The position numbers were made by a program, and so were the translations under genes. A stretch of 64,000 nt of DNA from Palsa-883 sp963826975 (GTDB taxonomy: Bacteria; Pseudomonadota; Alphaproteobacteria; Acetobacterales; Acetobacteraceae), in contig CAWGZJ010000012.1 in assembly GCA_963826975.1 (NCBI GenBank), forward strand, positions 372,001-436,000. Direction: 5' to 3'. Numbering within the stretch: position 1 is the first letter of the stretch; every line of letters starts with the position of its first letter. The notes under the pieces were generated by a model that did not search any database, was not told where the DNA came from, and saw only the letters and a list, made by a program, of their open reading frames with translations. Shown here piece after piece: positions 56,609-64,000 of this stretch.

Positions 56609-57418
56609 TTACACCTTCCAGCCGAGCCAGTCCGCGAAACCCCGCCCCATCACCAGCTCCAGGTCGTGGCCGGTCAGCCAGGGCAGTTCCTCGGTGAACA
56701 TCGTGACGCATTGGCGGTAGCTGCACGGCATTCGCGTGATGTCGGTGCCCCAGAAAAAGCGGCGCGGGCCGTAGGCGTCGTAGATGCGGCGCAGCTCGTC
56801 ATGGATGTTTCGATACGGGTATGGCTGGCTGGAGCAGGACGGCGCGCCGGTCGCCTTGATCGCGACATTGGGCAGCTTCGCCAGGGCGATCAGGTCCGGC
56901 AATGTGGCGAATGCGGCTGCGTCCTTCGTGCGGCGCACCAGTCCCAGATGGTCGATGACCAGTTTCAGCCCAGGGTGGCGCTCGGCGATGCCACGGAAGA
57001 TCGGCAGGAAGCGGCTGGCGAGCAGCGCCACCGGCAGGCCGGCCCGCTCCGCCGCCGGCCACAGCCAATCCATCGTGCCGTCTGCGTGCCAGGTCTGCTG
57101 CTCCGGACGGACCAGGGCGTAGCGCAGGCCGAGCATGCCGGGTTGGGTCTTCCAGGTGTCGACCAGCGCGCGGCTCTCCGGCCGGTCGAGCGGAAAATGG
57201 CCGAGGATGGCGAACCGGTCCGGGTGCCGCCGTGCGGCCTCGATCGCGACCTGGTTGGAGTTGGGGTCCCAGCTCGGCGGGTGGATGACCGCGCCGTCGA
57301 CCCCGGCCGCTGCCATCTCGGCCAGCAGTTCGTCCTTGGTGAAGACCGGGACGGGGCGGTGCGGCTCCATGGGTATGCCGCTGGACCAGATATGCACCTG
57401 GGCGTCGATGATCCGCAT
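56609..57418 (-). CDS. Amidohydrolase family 2 (TIM-barrel metal-dependent hydrolase)
   Basis: A 269-residue amidohydrolase-2 protein. The first strand MRIIDAQVHIWSSG carries the HxH-type position reduced to QVH. Strand FPLDRPESR, then LKLVIDHLGLVRRTKDA with the metal His and late RFFWGTDITRMPC with the Asp. Family members decarboxylate or hydrolyse aromatic or lactone substrates (for example ACMSD-like). Start MRIIDAQ because GGAGG lies eight bases before; an ATG two codons upstream has no space for it. Confidence 0.87.
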   Translation of the reverse strand: MRIIDAQVHIWSSGIPMEPHRPVPVFTKDELLAEMAAAGVDGAVIHPPSWDPNSNQVAIEAARRHPDRFAILGHFPLDRPESRALVDTWKTQPGMLGLRYALVRPEQQTWHADGTMDWLWPAAERAGLPVALLASRFLPIFRGIAERHPGLKLVIDHLGLVRRTKDAAAFATLPDLIALAKLPNVAIKATGAPSCSSQPYPYRNIHDELRRIYDAYGPRRFFWGTDITRMPCSYRQCVTMFTEELPWLTGHDLELVMGRGFADWLGWKV

Positions 57419-57577
57419 TGGCATCCTCCGGGGTCGCTGGTTGGGGCGAGTGTAGTACGGATGGGCAACGGGGCAATGTCCGCCGCCTCAAATCCGAGGG
57501 CGGATACGGTGCATGCGATGTTGAGTAACGCCCGGGACGGTGCTGTGCTGCCCGTCTGACCAACAGGGGCAGCGCGC

Positions 57578-58933
57578 ATGACCAAGCGGATGATGAAGCT
57601 CGGGATGTCGATCCGCGGGATTGGCTACCACCCGGCGGCCTGGTTGCATCCGGACGTGCCGGCCGACGGCACGCTGCGCTTCGAGCACTACCTGCACAAC
57701 GCGCAGACCGCGGAACGCGGCAAATGCGACATGATCTTCTTTGCTGACGGCATCGGCATCCGTGAGCGCGACGCACCGCGCGGCTCGCTCGCGCGATCGG
57801 GCTACGAGATCGTCGAGATGGAGCCGATGACCCTGCTGCCGGCGCTCGCCGCCCGCACCGAACGCATCGGCCTGGTGACCACCGCCTCCACCACGTACAA
57901 CGAACCGTTCCACATTGCGCGCAAATTCGCGACGCTCGATCTGATCAGCCATGGCCGCGCCGGGTGGAACGTCGTCACCTCCTGGTCCGAGGCAGAGGCG
58001 AAGAATTTCAACCGCGAGGAACATCTGGACTATGAAACCCGCTACGAGCGGGCCCAAGAGTTCGTCGAGGTCGTCACCGGGCTGTGGGACAGTTGGGAGG
58101 CCGACGCTTTCATCTACGATCGCGTCAACAAGGTCTTTTTCGACGAAAGCAAGATGCACCCGCTGAACCACCGGGGAAAACACTTCCAGGTGCGCGGCCC
58201 GCTGAACGTGGCCGGCAATCCGCAAGGCAGGCCGGTGCTGGTGCAGGCAGGCGCATCGGACCAGGGGCGGGAGATCGCCGCGGCAACGGCAGACGTTCTG
58301 TATGCGATCCAGGCCGACATCCCGACGATGCGCGCCTACTATGTCGACGTAAAGCAGCGCATGGCGAAGTACGGGCGCGATTGGGACGACCTGAAGATCA
58401 TGCCCGGCCTGCGCCCGATCGTCGGTCGCACCCAGGCCGAGGCACAAGCGAAGTTCGACCAGTTGCAGGAACTGCTCGATCCGCTGGTCGGCCTGGCGCG
58501 GTTGCACGGTGCCTTTGGCGACCTTTCGGGGTATCCGCTGGACGGGCCGGTGCCGCTCGATGTGCTGGGGCCGAACGAGATGCGCAGCGGCACCGAACGC
58601 CTGCGCGAACGCATCAAGCGCGAGAACATGACGATCCGCGAGCTATACAAGTCGGTCGCCGGCGGCGGAGGCTTCCACCTGATCGGAACCGCGTCGCAGA
58701 TCGCCGATGTGATGGAGGAATGGATCGACGCCGAGGCATGCGACGGGTTCAACATCACGCCCACCCATCTACCCGGCGGCTGCGAGGATTTCGTGAATTT
58801 CATCACGCCGGAGCTGCAACGGCGCGGCCGGTTCCGCACCGAATACGAGGGGGCGACGCTGCGCGAGAACCTGGGTCTCAAGCCGCACCTCAACCGCTAC
58901 GCGAAGGCGCGCCATCTGAAGGCGGCGGAGTAA
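57578..58933 (+). CDS. LLM-class flavin-dependent monooxygenase, third paralogue
   Basis: A 451-residue enzyme of the same NtaA/SnaA/DszA family as the two copies near 30 kb but clearly more distant. Start MTKRMMKLGMSIRGIGYHP; GRAGWNVVTSWSEAEAKNFN; VLVQAGASDQGREIA; end FRTEYEGATLRENLGLKPH. It lies divergent from the amidohydrolase with 160 bp between, hinting at a shared pathway. Flavin reductase gene not in the window. Confidence 0.92.
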   Translation: MTKRMMKLGMSIRGIGYHPAAWLHPDVPADGTLRFEHYLHNAQTAERGKCDMIFFADGIGIRERDAPRGSLARSGYEIVEMEPMTLLPALAARTERIGLVTTASTTYNEPFHIARKFATLDLISHGRAGWNVVTSWSEAEAKNFNREEHLDYETRYERAQEFVEVVTGLWDSWEADAFIYDRVNKVFFDESKMHPLNHRGKHFQVRGPLNVAGNPQGRPVLVQAGASDQGREIAAATADVLYAIQADIPTMRAYYVDVKQRMAKYGRDWDDLKIMPGLRPIVGRTQAEAQAKFDQLQELLDPLVGLARLHGAFGDLSGYPLDGPVPLDVLGPNEMRSGTERLRERIKRENMTIRELYKSVAGGGGFHLIGTASQIADVMEEWIDAEACDGFNITPTHLPGGCEDFVNFITPELQRRGRFRTEYEGATLRENLGLKPHLNRYAKARHLKAAE

Positions 58934-58971
58934 TACCAGGCGCCCGAATGATCGACTCTTGGGTGCTCCCC

Positions 58972-59060
58972 CCCGTCATGCCGGCGCAGGCCGGTATCCA
59001 CGACTTTCTTTGCTGCAACGAAGGCAAGTCGTGGATACCGGCCTGCGCCGGCATGACGGG
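58972..59060. repeat. GTCATGCCGG-family palindrome, third copy
   Basis: CCCCGTCATGCCGGCGCAGG and complement CCTGCGCCGGCATGACGGGG pair across an inner CACGACTTTCTTTG / GGCAAGTCGTGG. Lies between convergent genes. Confidence 0.85.
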
Positions 59061-59174
59061 GGTAGCGGCCCGTGCGTCAATGTTTAGGGCGGTTAGTATA
59101 AGCGTGCGGCTCGCCGTCACGCCAGCGGTCGTTACGAAGGCGGTGGAGCAAGGAGCGAACGCGGTTCGCCCGAC

Positions 59175-60614
59175 CTATTGCTCCAGCAACACCTCGACGC
59201 GTCGATTCGCTTGCCGGCCGGCCGGATTGTCACCACCGTCCGCCAGAATATTCGGCGCAATCGGATTGCTGGCCCCGCGGCCCCGCACGTCCAAGGCCGC
59301 CGTCTGCACGCGGCCATAATCGAGCAGCCACCGCTCGACATTGCGGGCGCGGCGATCGGAGAGATCGAGATTATACTGCGGCGTGCCGAAGCTGTCGGTG
59401 TAGCCGACGATCTGCAATCCACGAGGATGGTCGTGCGCGATCAGCACCGACAGCTCGGCCAGGCTGCGCTGCGCGTCGGGACGCAGCGTGTCCTTGTCGA
59501 AGTCGAACAGCACGTCCCCGGACAAGCGGACCTGGGTACCCTGCGGCGTCTGAACCGCACCGAGATTGCGTTGAAGCTGCACAACGGTCTCGCCGCGCGC
59601 CGTGGCCAAGGCCGCCTGCGGCGTCAGCACCGCGATGCCCGCACCGGCAACTGGCGCACCGGCGGGCGGCACCACCGATCCCTGGCGCACAGCGGCTGGA
59701 ATCTCGACGCCGCTGACCTCGCCGAGGTGGTTCACCCGGATCGCATGGCTGTTGCTGCTCGAGACGATCAGCGTCGGATCGGCGCCAGGCGTGGTCAGCA
59801 CGACATAGACGACCGAATTGTCGCCGGTGATGGCGATCGGCGCGCCGGGTGCCAGCTCCACCTGGGCAACATCGCGATCGCCTTGGATGGCCAGGCCGGC
59901 ACAGCCGCCGCGCAGGGTGAAGTGGCCGTTGTCTCCGGTCACGTACACCCTCTCGCCGGCACAGGCCGCGTCGCGGTTCTGTCCGTCGCCGGAGAACACC
60001 AATTGCGGGCCTGTTGCCGTGCCCGCCGGCGCGGCGAGCGTCGCGGCAGCGCCGGCGGCACCGGCCGCGGCGGCGATCCCGCCCGGGCCGATCTGCACGA
60101 CGCCACCGGTTGTGCCAGTGCCGGGGATCGCGGTGATGCCGCCCGGGCCGATCTGCACCGTGTCGCCGTTGCCACCATGAACGGTCAAGGAACCAGGGCC
60201 TGATGTCCCACCGATGATCGTGGTCGTTCCCGGCTCCGCGCCGCCTTGCCGCGCGACCATCGCGACCGTGTTGCCGTGGCCATTGTCCGCGACCGACGCG
60301 CCTTGTGGACCGCCGACCGGCCGGTACGACACGGTGTTGCCGGCGCCGTTCAGCGTGATCGACCAGCCCGCCTGCAGATCGGCCGTGATGGAATTCCCGC
60401 TGCCGTTCACCGTCACCGAGCGGCAGGAATTGCGCAAACTGATGCTGTCGCGGCTGCCTTGGATGACGGCATCGCCGCCGGCGCAGTCGGCGCTGACGCT
60501 TGCCGTGCTTTGCGAGACCGTGACGCCTTGGGCATGAGCCGGCCCGAGACCGGCAAGCAGAACAATGCCGGCGATGTTGCAGAGAGCCAGAAAACGATCA
60601 TGAGCGGTGAGCAT
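59175..60614 (-). CDS. OmpA-family protein with DUF3060 repeats
   Basis: A 479-residue exported protein. Signal peptide (FLALCNIAGIVLLAGLGPAHA), then DUF3060-type beta-rich repeats (VIQGSRDSISLRN, VTVNGSGNSITADLQ, ITLNGAGNTVSY, and VQIGPGGI twice), and a C-terminal OmpA peptidoglycan-binding domain (LFDFDKDTLRPDAQRSLAEL, VGYTDSFGTPQYNLDLSDRR). Start MLTAHDRFL has GGGAGGTG at ideal distance. Probably anchors an outer-surface structure to peptidoglycan. Confidence 0.88.
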   Translation of the reverse strand: MLTAHDRFLALCNIAGIVLLAGLGPAHAQGVTVSQSTASVSADCAGGDAVIQGSRDSISLRNSCRSVTVNGSGNSITADLQAGWSITLNGAGNTVSYRPVGGPQGASVADNGHGNTVAMVARQGGAEPGTTTIIGGTSGPGSLTVHGGNGDTVQIGPGGITAIPGTGTTGGVVQIGPGGIAAAAGAAGAAATLAAPAGTATGPQLVFSGDGQNRDAACAGERVYVTGDNGHFTLRGGCAGLAIQGDRDVAQVELAPGAPIAITGDNSVVYVVLTTPGADPTLIVSSSNSHAIRVNHLGEVSGVEIPAAVRQGSVVPPAGAPVAGAGIAVLTPQAALATARGETVVQLQRNLGAVQTPQGTQVRLSGDVLFDFDKDTLRPDAQRSLAELSVLIAHDHPRGLQIVGYTDSFGTPQYNLDLSDRRARNVERWLLDYGRVQTAALDVRGRGASNPIAPNILADGGDNPAGRQANRRVEVLLEQ

Positions 60615-60923
60615 CGTTGCACCTCCCGCGCAAGCATTAGGCAAGGAGTTTCGTCGCCGTCTATCGCAGCTCCTTCAAGAATTCGCGACGGACCCGGACA
60701 GCGCGGACGCACGCCGGCTGGCGATTTTGCATCGGATACGCAATGGTATGGCGCGGGGCCGGCAAGGCGTAGGGTTGACCCGCCCGGCGCTCGCCTCCAC
60801 ATAGTCGCCCCCATGGCAACGGTGTATAGGCAGGCGCGAATTATCGGCCCGGTGGCTCGCTGAGCCCCGGACCCGCTGACGTGCCCTGACACCCTGACGC
60901 GGCCTCCGCCGCACGGACCTGCC
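60615..60923. promoter_or_regulatory. Divergent region between ompA-like gene and ileS
   Basis: About 310 bp between two genes pointing away from each other, so both promoters are expected here. No T-box-like leader is seen before ileS. Nothing else recognised. Confidence 0.4.
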
Positions 60924-63752
60924 ATGAACGACCTTCCAGCCGAGACGCAGCGCGACTATCGCGACACCGTCTTCCTGCCGCAGACCAGTTTCCCGATGCG
61001 CGGCGACCTGCCGAAGAAGGAACCCGCGATCCTGGCCCGCTGGGACGGGATGGATTTGTGGGGCAAGCTTCGCGCCGCCTCCGCCGGCCGCCCGATGTTC
61101 ATCCTGCATGACGGCCCGCCCTACGCGAACGGCCATCTGCATATCGGCACAGCGCTGAACAAGGTCCTGAAGGACGTGATCAACCGCACCCGGCAGATGG
61201 CGGGCTACGACGCCTACTATATCCCGGGCTGGGACTGTCACGGGCTGCCGATCGAGTGGCAGGTCGAGGAACGCTACCGCAAGGCCGGCAAGGACAAGGA
61301 CGCGGTGCCGGTGCTGCAATTCCGCGCCGAGTGCCGCGACTGGGCGGAGCAGTGGATGGGTGTGCAGCAGGCCGAGTTCCGCCGACTGGGTGTCGAGGGC
61401 GGCTGGCGCGAGCGCTACGCCACGATGGACCGCCCGTCGGAAGCGGCGATCGAGGCAGAAATCGGAAAATTCCTGCTGAGCGGCGCGCTGATCCGCGGGC
61501 TGCGACCGGTGCTGTGGTCGCCGGTGGAAAAGACCGCGCTGGCCGAGGCCGAGGTCGAGTACCACGACCACACCAGCACCACGATCTGGGTGCGGTTCCC
61601 CATCCTGCGCTCGCCGATCGCGGCGCTGGTCGGCACGTCGGCGGTGATCTGGACGACCACGCCATGGACCATGCCCGGCAACCGCGCGATCGCGGCGGGG
61701 GCCGATTTCGACTACGCGTTGCTGCACGTCGATGGCGTCACGGAAGCGTCGCGCGCGAAGGTCGGCGAACGGTTGGTGGTGGCGCTGGAGTTGTTGCCGC
61801 AGGTCTGCAAGGACATCGGCATCGCGGCGCACCACGTCGACCACGTCTTCAAGGGCGCTGAACTGGCCGGCACGGTCTGCGCGCATCCATTGCGCGGTCG
61901 CGGCTATGATCACGACACGCCGATCCTGCTGGGCGATTTCGTTACGATCGAGGCGGGCACCGGCCTGGTCCACATCGCGCCGAACGCCGGCGAGGACGAT
62001 TTCGACCTTGGCCGCGAGCATGGGCTGGAGGTCGCCGACACGGTGGGTGATGACGGCACCTTCAACGCGTGGGTGCCGCTGTTCGCGGGCGTGCACGTCT
62101 ACAAGGCGGGCGATCCGGTTTGCGCGGCGCTGGACGAAGCCGGCGGGCTGCTGGCGCGCGGCAAGCTGGTGCACTCGTATCCACATTCCTGGCGGTCCAA
62201 GGCGCCACTGATCTTCCGTGCAACGCCGCAATGGTTCATCCGCATGGACGGGCCGGAGCACATCCGCGAAAAGGCGATGGCGGCGATCGACGCCACGGTG
62301 TTCGTGCCGGATCACGGGCGCAACCGCCTCGGCGGCATGATCAGTGCGCGGCCGGACTGGTGCATCAGCCGCCAGCGCGCCTGGGGCGTGCCGATCGCGG
62401 TGTTCGTCGACAAACGCACGGGCGAGGTGTTGCGCGATCCCGACGTGGTGCAGCGTATCGTCACCGCGTTCGAGACCGAGGGCGCCGACGCCTGGTACTC
62501 GTCACCGCCGTCGCGCTTCCTCGGCAATGAACGGAACCCGGACGACTTCGAGCAGGTGATGGACATCGTCGATGTCTGGTTCGAGTCCGGCTCGACCCAT
62601 GCCTTCGTGCTGGAGGGGCGGCATTTGCCCTGGCCGGCGGACCTGTACCTGGAAGGCTCCGACCAGCATCGCGGCTGGTTTCACTCGTCGCTACTGGAAT
62701 CCGTCGGCACGCGCGGCGTGGCACCGTTCAAGGCGGTGCTGACGCATGGCTTCGTGATGGACGAGCACGGGCGGAAGATGTCGAAGTCGCTCGGCAACGT
62801 TACCGCGCCGCAGGAGGTCTCGGACAAGTTTGGCGCTGACATCCTGCGGCTGTGGGTGATGATGTCGGATACCTCCGAGGACCTGCGCATCGGCCCGGAA
62901 ATCCTCAAGCAGCAGGCTGAACTTTACCGTAGGCTGCGCAACACGCTGCGGTGGCTGCTGGGCAGCCTGGCGGGCTTCACCGAGGCCGAACGCGTGCCCG
63001 AGGCGGAGATGCCGGAGCTGGAACGCTGGGTGCTGCACCGGCTGACCGAACTGGATGCGCGCATCCGCGCCGCGGTGCAGAGCTACGACTGGACCGGCGT
63101 GTATCCGGAGCTGCACGCGTTCTGCTCCACCGACCTGTCGGCGTTTTATTTCGACGTCCGTAAGGACGCGATCTATTGTGATCGTCCGGACAGTTTTCGC
63201 CGACGCGCCGCGCGGACCGTGCTGGACCATCTGCACCGTTGCCTGACGACCTGGCTGGCGCCGGTGTTGTGCTTTACTGCGGAAGAAGCTTGGTGCGCGC
63301 GCTTCGGCGAAAACGACAGCGTGCACCTGCAACTCTTCCCGACGCTGCCGACGACTTGGCATGACGATGCGCTGGTGGCCAGGTGGGACAGGATCCGCGC
63401 AATTCGCCGACTAACGACCACCTTCGTCGAAGAAGAGAGAAAGAGCGGTAACATCGGATCGTCGCTGCAGGTCAAGTGCTCCTTGGTCCTGAATGAGCAG
63501 GATTCGGCACTACTTGATGAGTCTGAATGGGCGGAGATTATGATCGTTTCCGTCGTGGAATTTACGCCTGAGCTGGGAGGCACATCTGATAGTGCCACAG
63601 CGCGGGTCTTGGTGGAGAGGGCACCCGGCTCCAAGTGCGCCCGCTGCTGGCGTGTACTCGAAGAAGTCGGCCAGCAGGCGCACCACCCCACGCTCTGCGC
63701 GCGCTGCTCCGACGCTGTGGAGTCCGGACTGGTCTGCCGGCCAACTGCGTGA
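60924..63752 (+). CDS. ileS: Isoleucyl-tRNA synthetase
   Basis: A 942-residue class I synthetase. HIGH motif PPYANGHLHIG (residues near 70), editing domain with WTTTPWTMPGNRAIA, KMSKS motif GRKMSKSLGN near residue 615, and a C-terminal zinc ribbon CARCWRVLEEVGQ...LCARCSDAV. Start MNDLPAETQRDYRDTVFLP. Stop overlaps the lspA start, the standard ileS-lspA coupling. Confidence 0.96.
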   Translation: MNDLPAETQRDYRDTVFLPQTSFPMRGDLPKKEPAILARWDGMDLWGKLRAASAGRPMFILHDGPPYANGHLHIGTALNKVLKDVINRTRQMAGYDAYYIPGWDCHGLPIEWQVEERYRKAGKDKDAVPVLQFRAECRDWAEQWMGVQQAEFRRLGVEGGWRERYATMDRPSEAAIEAEIGKFLLSGALIRGLRPVLWSPVEKTALAEAEVEYHDHTSTTIWVRFPILRSPIAALVGTSAVIWTTTPWTMPGNRAIAAGADFDYALLHVDGVTEASRAKVGERLVVALELLPQVCKDIGIAAHHVDHVFKGAELAGTVCAHPLRGRGYDHDTPILLGDFVTIEAGTGLVHIAPNAGEDDFDLGREHGLEVADTVGDDGTFNAWVPLFAGVHVYKAGDPVCAALDEAGGLLARGKLVHSYPHSWRSKAPLIFRATPQWFIRMDGPEHIREKAMAAIDATVFVPDHGRNRLGGMISARPDWCISRQRAWGVPIAVFVDKRTGEVLRDPDVVQRIVTAFETEGADAWYSSPPSRFLGNERNPDDFEQVMDIVDVWFESGSTHAFVLEGRHLPWPADLYLEGSDQHRGWFHSSLLESVGTRGVAPFKAVLTHGFVMDEHGRKMSKSLGNVTAPQEVSDKFGADILRLWVMMSDTSEDLRIGPEILKQQAELYRRLRNTLRWLLGSLAGFTEAERVPEAEMPELERWVLHRLTELDARIRAAVQSYDWTGVYPELHAFCSTDLSAFYFDVRKDAIYCDRPDSFRRRAARTVLDHLHRCLTTWLAPVLCFTAEEAWCARFGENDSVHLQLFPTLPTTWHDDALVARWDRIRAIRRLTTTFVEEERKSGNIGSSLQVKCSLVLNEQDSALLDESEWAEIMIVSVVEFTPELGGTSDSATARVLVERAPGSKCARCWRVLEEVGQQAHHPTLCARCSDAVESGLVCRPTA

Positions 63753-64000
63753 GCCCCAACCGCGTGAATAAGGCACGTGTGAACCGGGACCGCTATCTCC
63801 GCACGGGGCTGGTCGCCGCCGTGCTGGTGCTGCTCGCCGACCAGGCGAGCAAATGGGCCATCCTGTCGCCGATCGACCTGCCACAGCGCGGCCGGATCGT
63901 GCTGGCTCCGGTGCTCAACCTCGCCATGGTGTGGAACCGCGGCGTGACTTTCGGCCTGCTGACCGGGTTCGGCGGGTGGGGCCACCTGCTGCTGTCCGGG
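63749..64000 (+). CDS. lspA: Lipoprotein signal peptidase LspA (5' part)
   Basis: GTG start (VSPNRVNKARVNRDRYLRTG) overlapping the ileS stop (GTGA). First 84 residues: a transmembrane helix (GLVAAVLVLLADQASKWAI) with the family DQxxK motif, then NLAMVWNRGVTFG, the family NxG(x)2F segment. The catalytic aspartate pair lies beyond the window edge. Cleaves signal peptides of prolipoproteins in the inner membrane. Confidence 0.93.
   Translation, partial: MSPNRVNKARVNRDRYLRTGLVAAVLVLLADQASKWAILSPIDLPQRGRIVLAPVLNLAMVWNRGVTFGLLTGFGGWGHLLLSG

Noticed and set aside
58975..59060. Peptides of the type MPAQAGIHDF/WIPACAGM
   Set aside because: They are translations of the palindromic repeat and occur in both directions.

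Overview
The window is GC-rich DNA with dense genes and strong third-position G/C bias. It looks like the chromosome of an alphaproteobacterium, most likely of the Rhodospirillales/Acetobacteraceae. The pointers are a class I (archaeal-type) lysyl-tRNA synthetase, the alphaproteobacterial order gpmI-envC-ctpA-yibQ-rppH, and a box-type aerobic benzoyl-CoA pathway. The taxon is inferred from gene content, not from a marker-tree comparison.

Layout. 1-3.1 kb is mobile-element debris: a frameshifted large serine recombinase, the 3' half of an IS91-type transposase and a perfect inverted repeat. 3.1-9.7 kb holds a DinG-like helicase, divergent from a class I lysS followed by an MprF-like membrane protein with a shortened synthase domain. 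9.8-15.6 kb is accessory: a PIN toxin-antitoxin pair and a two-gene nuclease/helicase defence locus resembling Hachiman/AbpAB. In that locus the nuclease-like gene is intact, but the helicase gene is split by an IS3-family element and by frameshifts. 15.6-21.8 kb is a benzoate-activation and benzoyl-CoA epoxidation operon (benzoate-CoA ligase, alpha/beta hydrolase, boxC, boxB, plus a MaoC-type dehydratase). boxA is not in the window.

21.9-40.2 kb mixes housekeeping genes (rmuC, a Kef-type antiporter, mutL, rppH) with catabolic enzymes: an AtzG/AtzE-like amidase pair, an alpha/beta hydrolase, a VOC protein, two tandem bacterial-luciferase-family monooxygenases, a family III CoA-transferase with an in-frame TGA, RidA, a formamidase-type hydrolase and a gamma-glutamyltransferase. 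40.3-46.6 kb is the cell-envelope/division cluster yibQ-ctpA-envC-gpmI. 46.6-55.8 kb is a copper/silver efflux operon: a DsbD/ScsB-like reductase, a Cys/Met-rich protein, a YtkA/FixH-like protein, cusC, cusB, cusA and a 41-residue Met-rich membrane peptide. 56.6-64 kb has an amidohydrolase, a third luciferase-family monooxygenase, an OmpA/DUF3060 protein, ileS and the start of lspA.

Two features cut across the window. First, several genes are broken by a single-base change, and in five of them the change looks like duplication of one base. That could be real decay or consensus sequencing error, and it limits every pseudogene call here. Second, at least four families of dispersed palindromic repeats sit between genes. 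One copy overlaps the apparent start codon of cusB.
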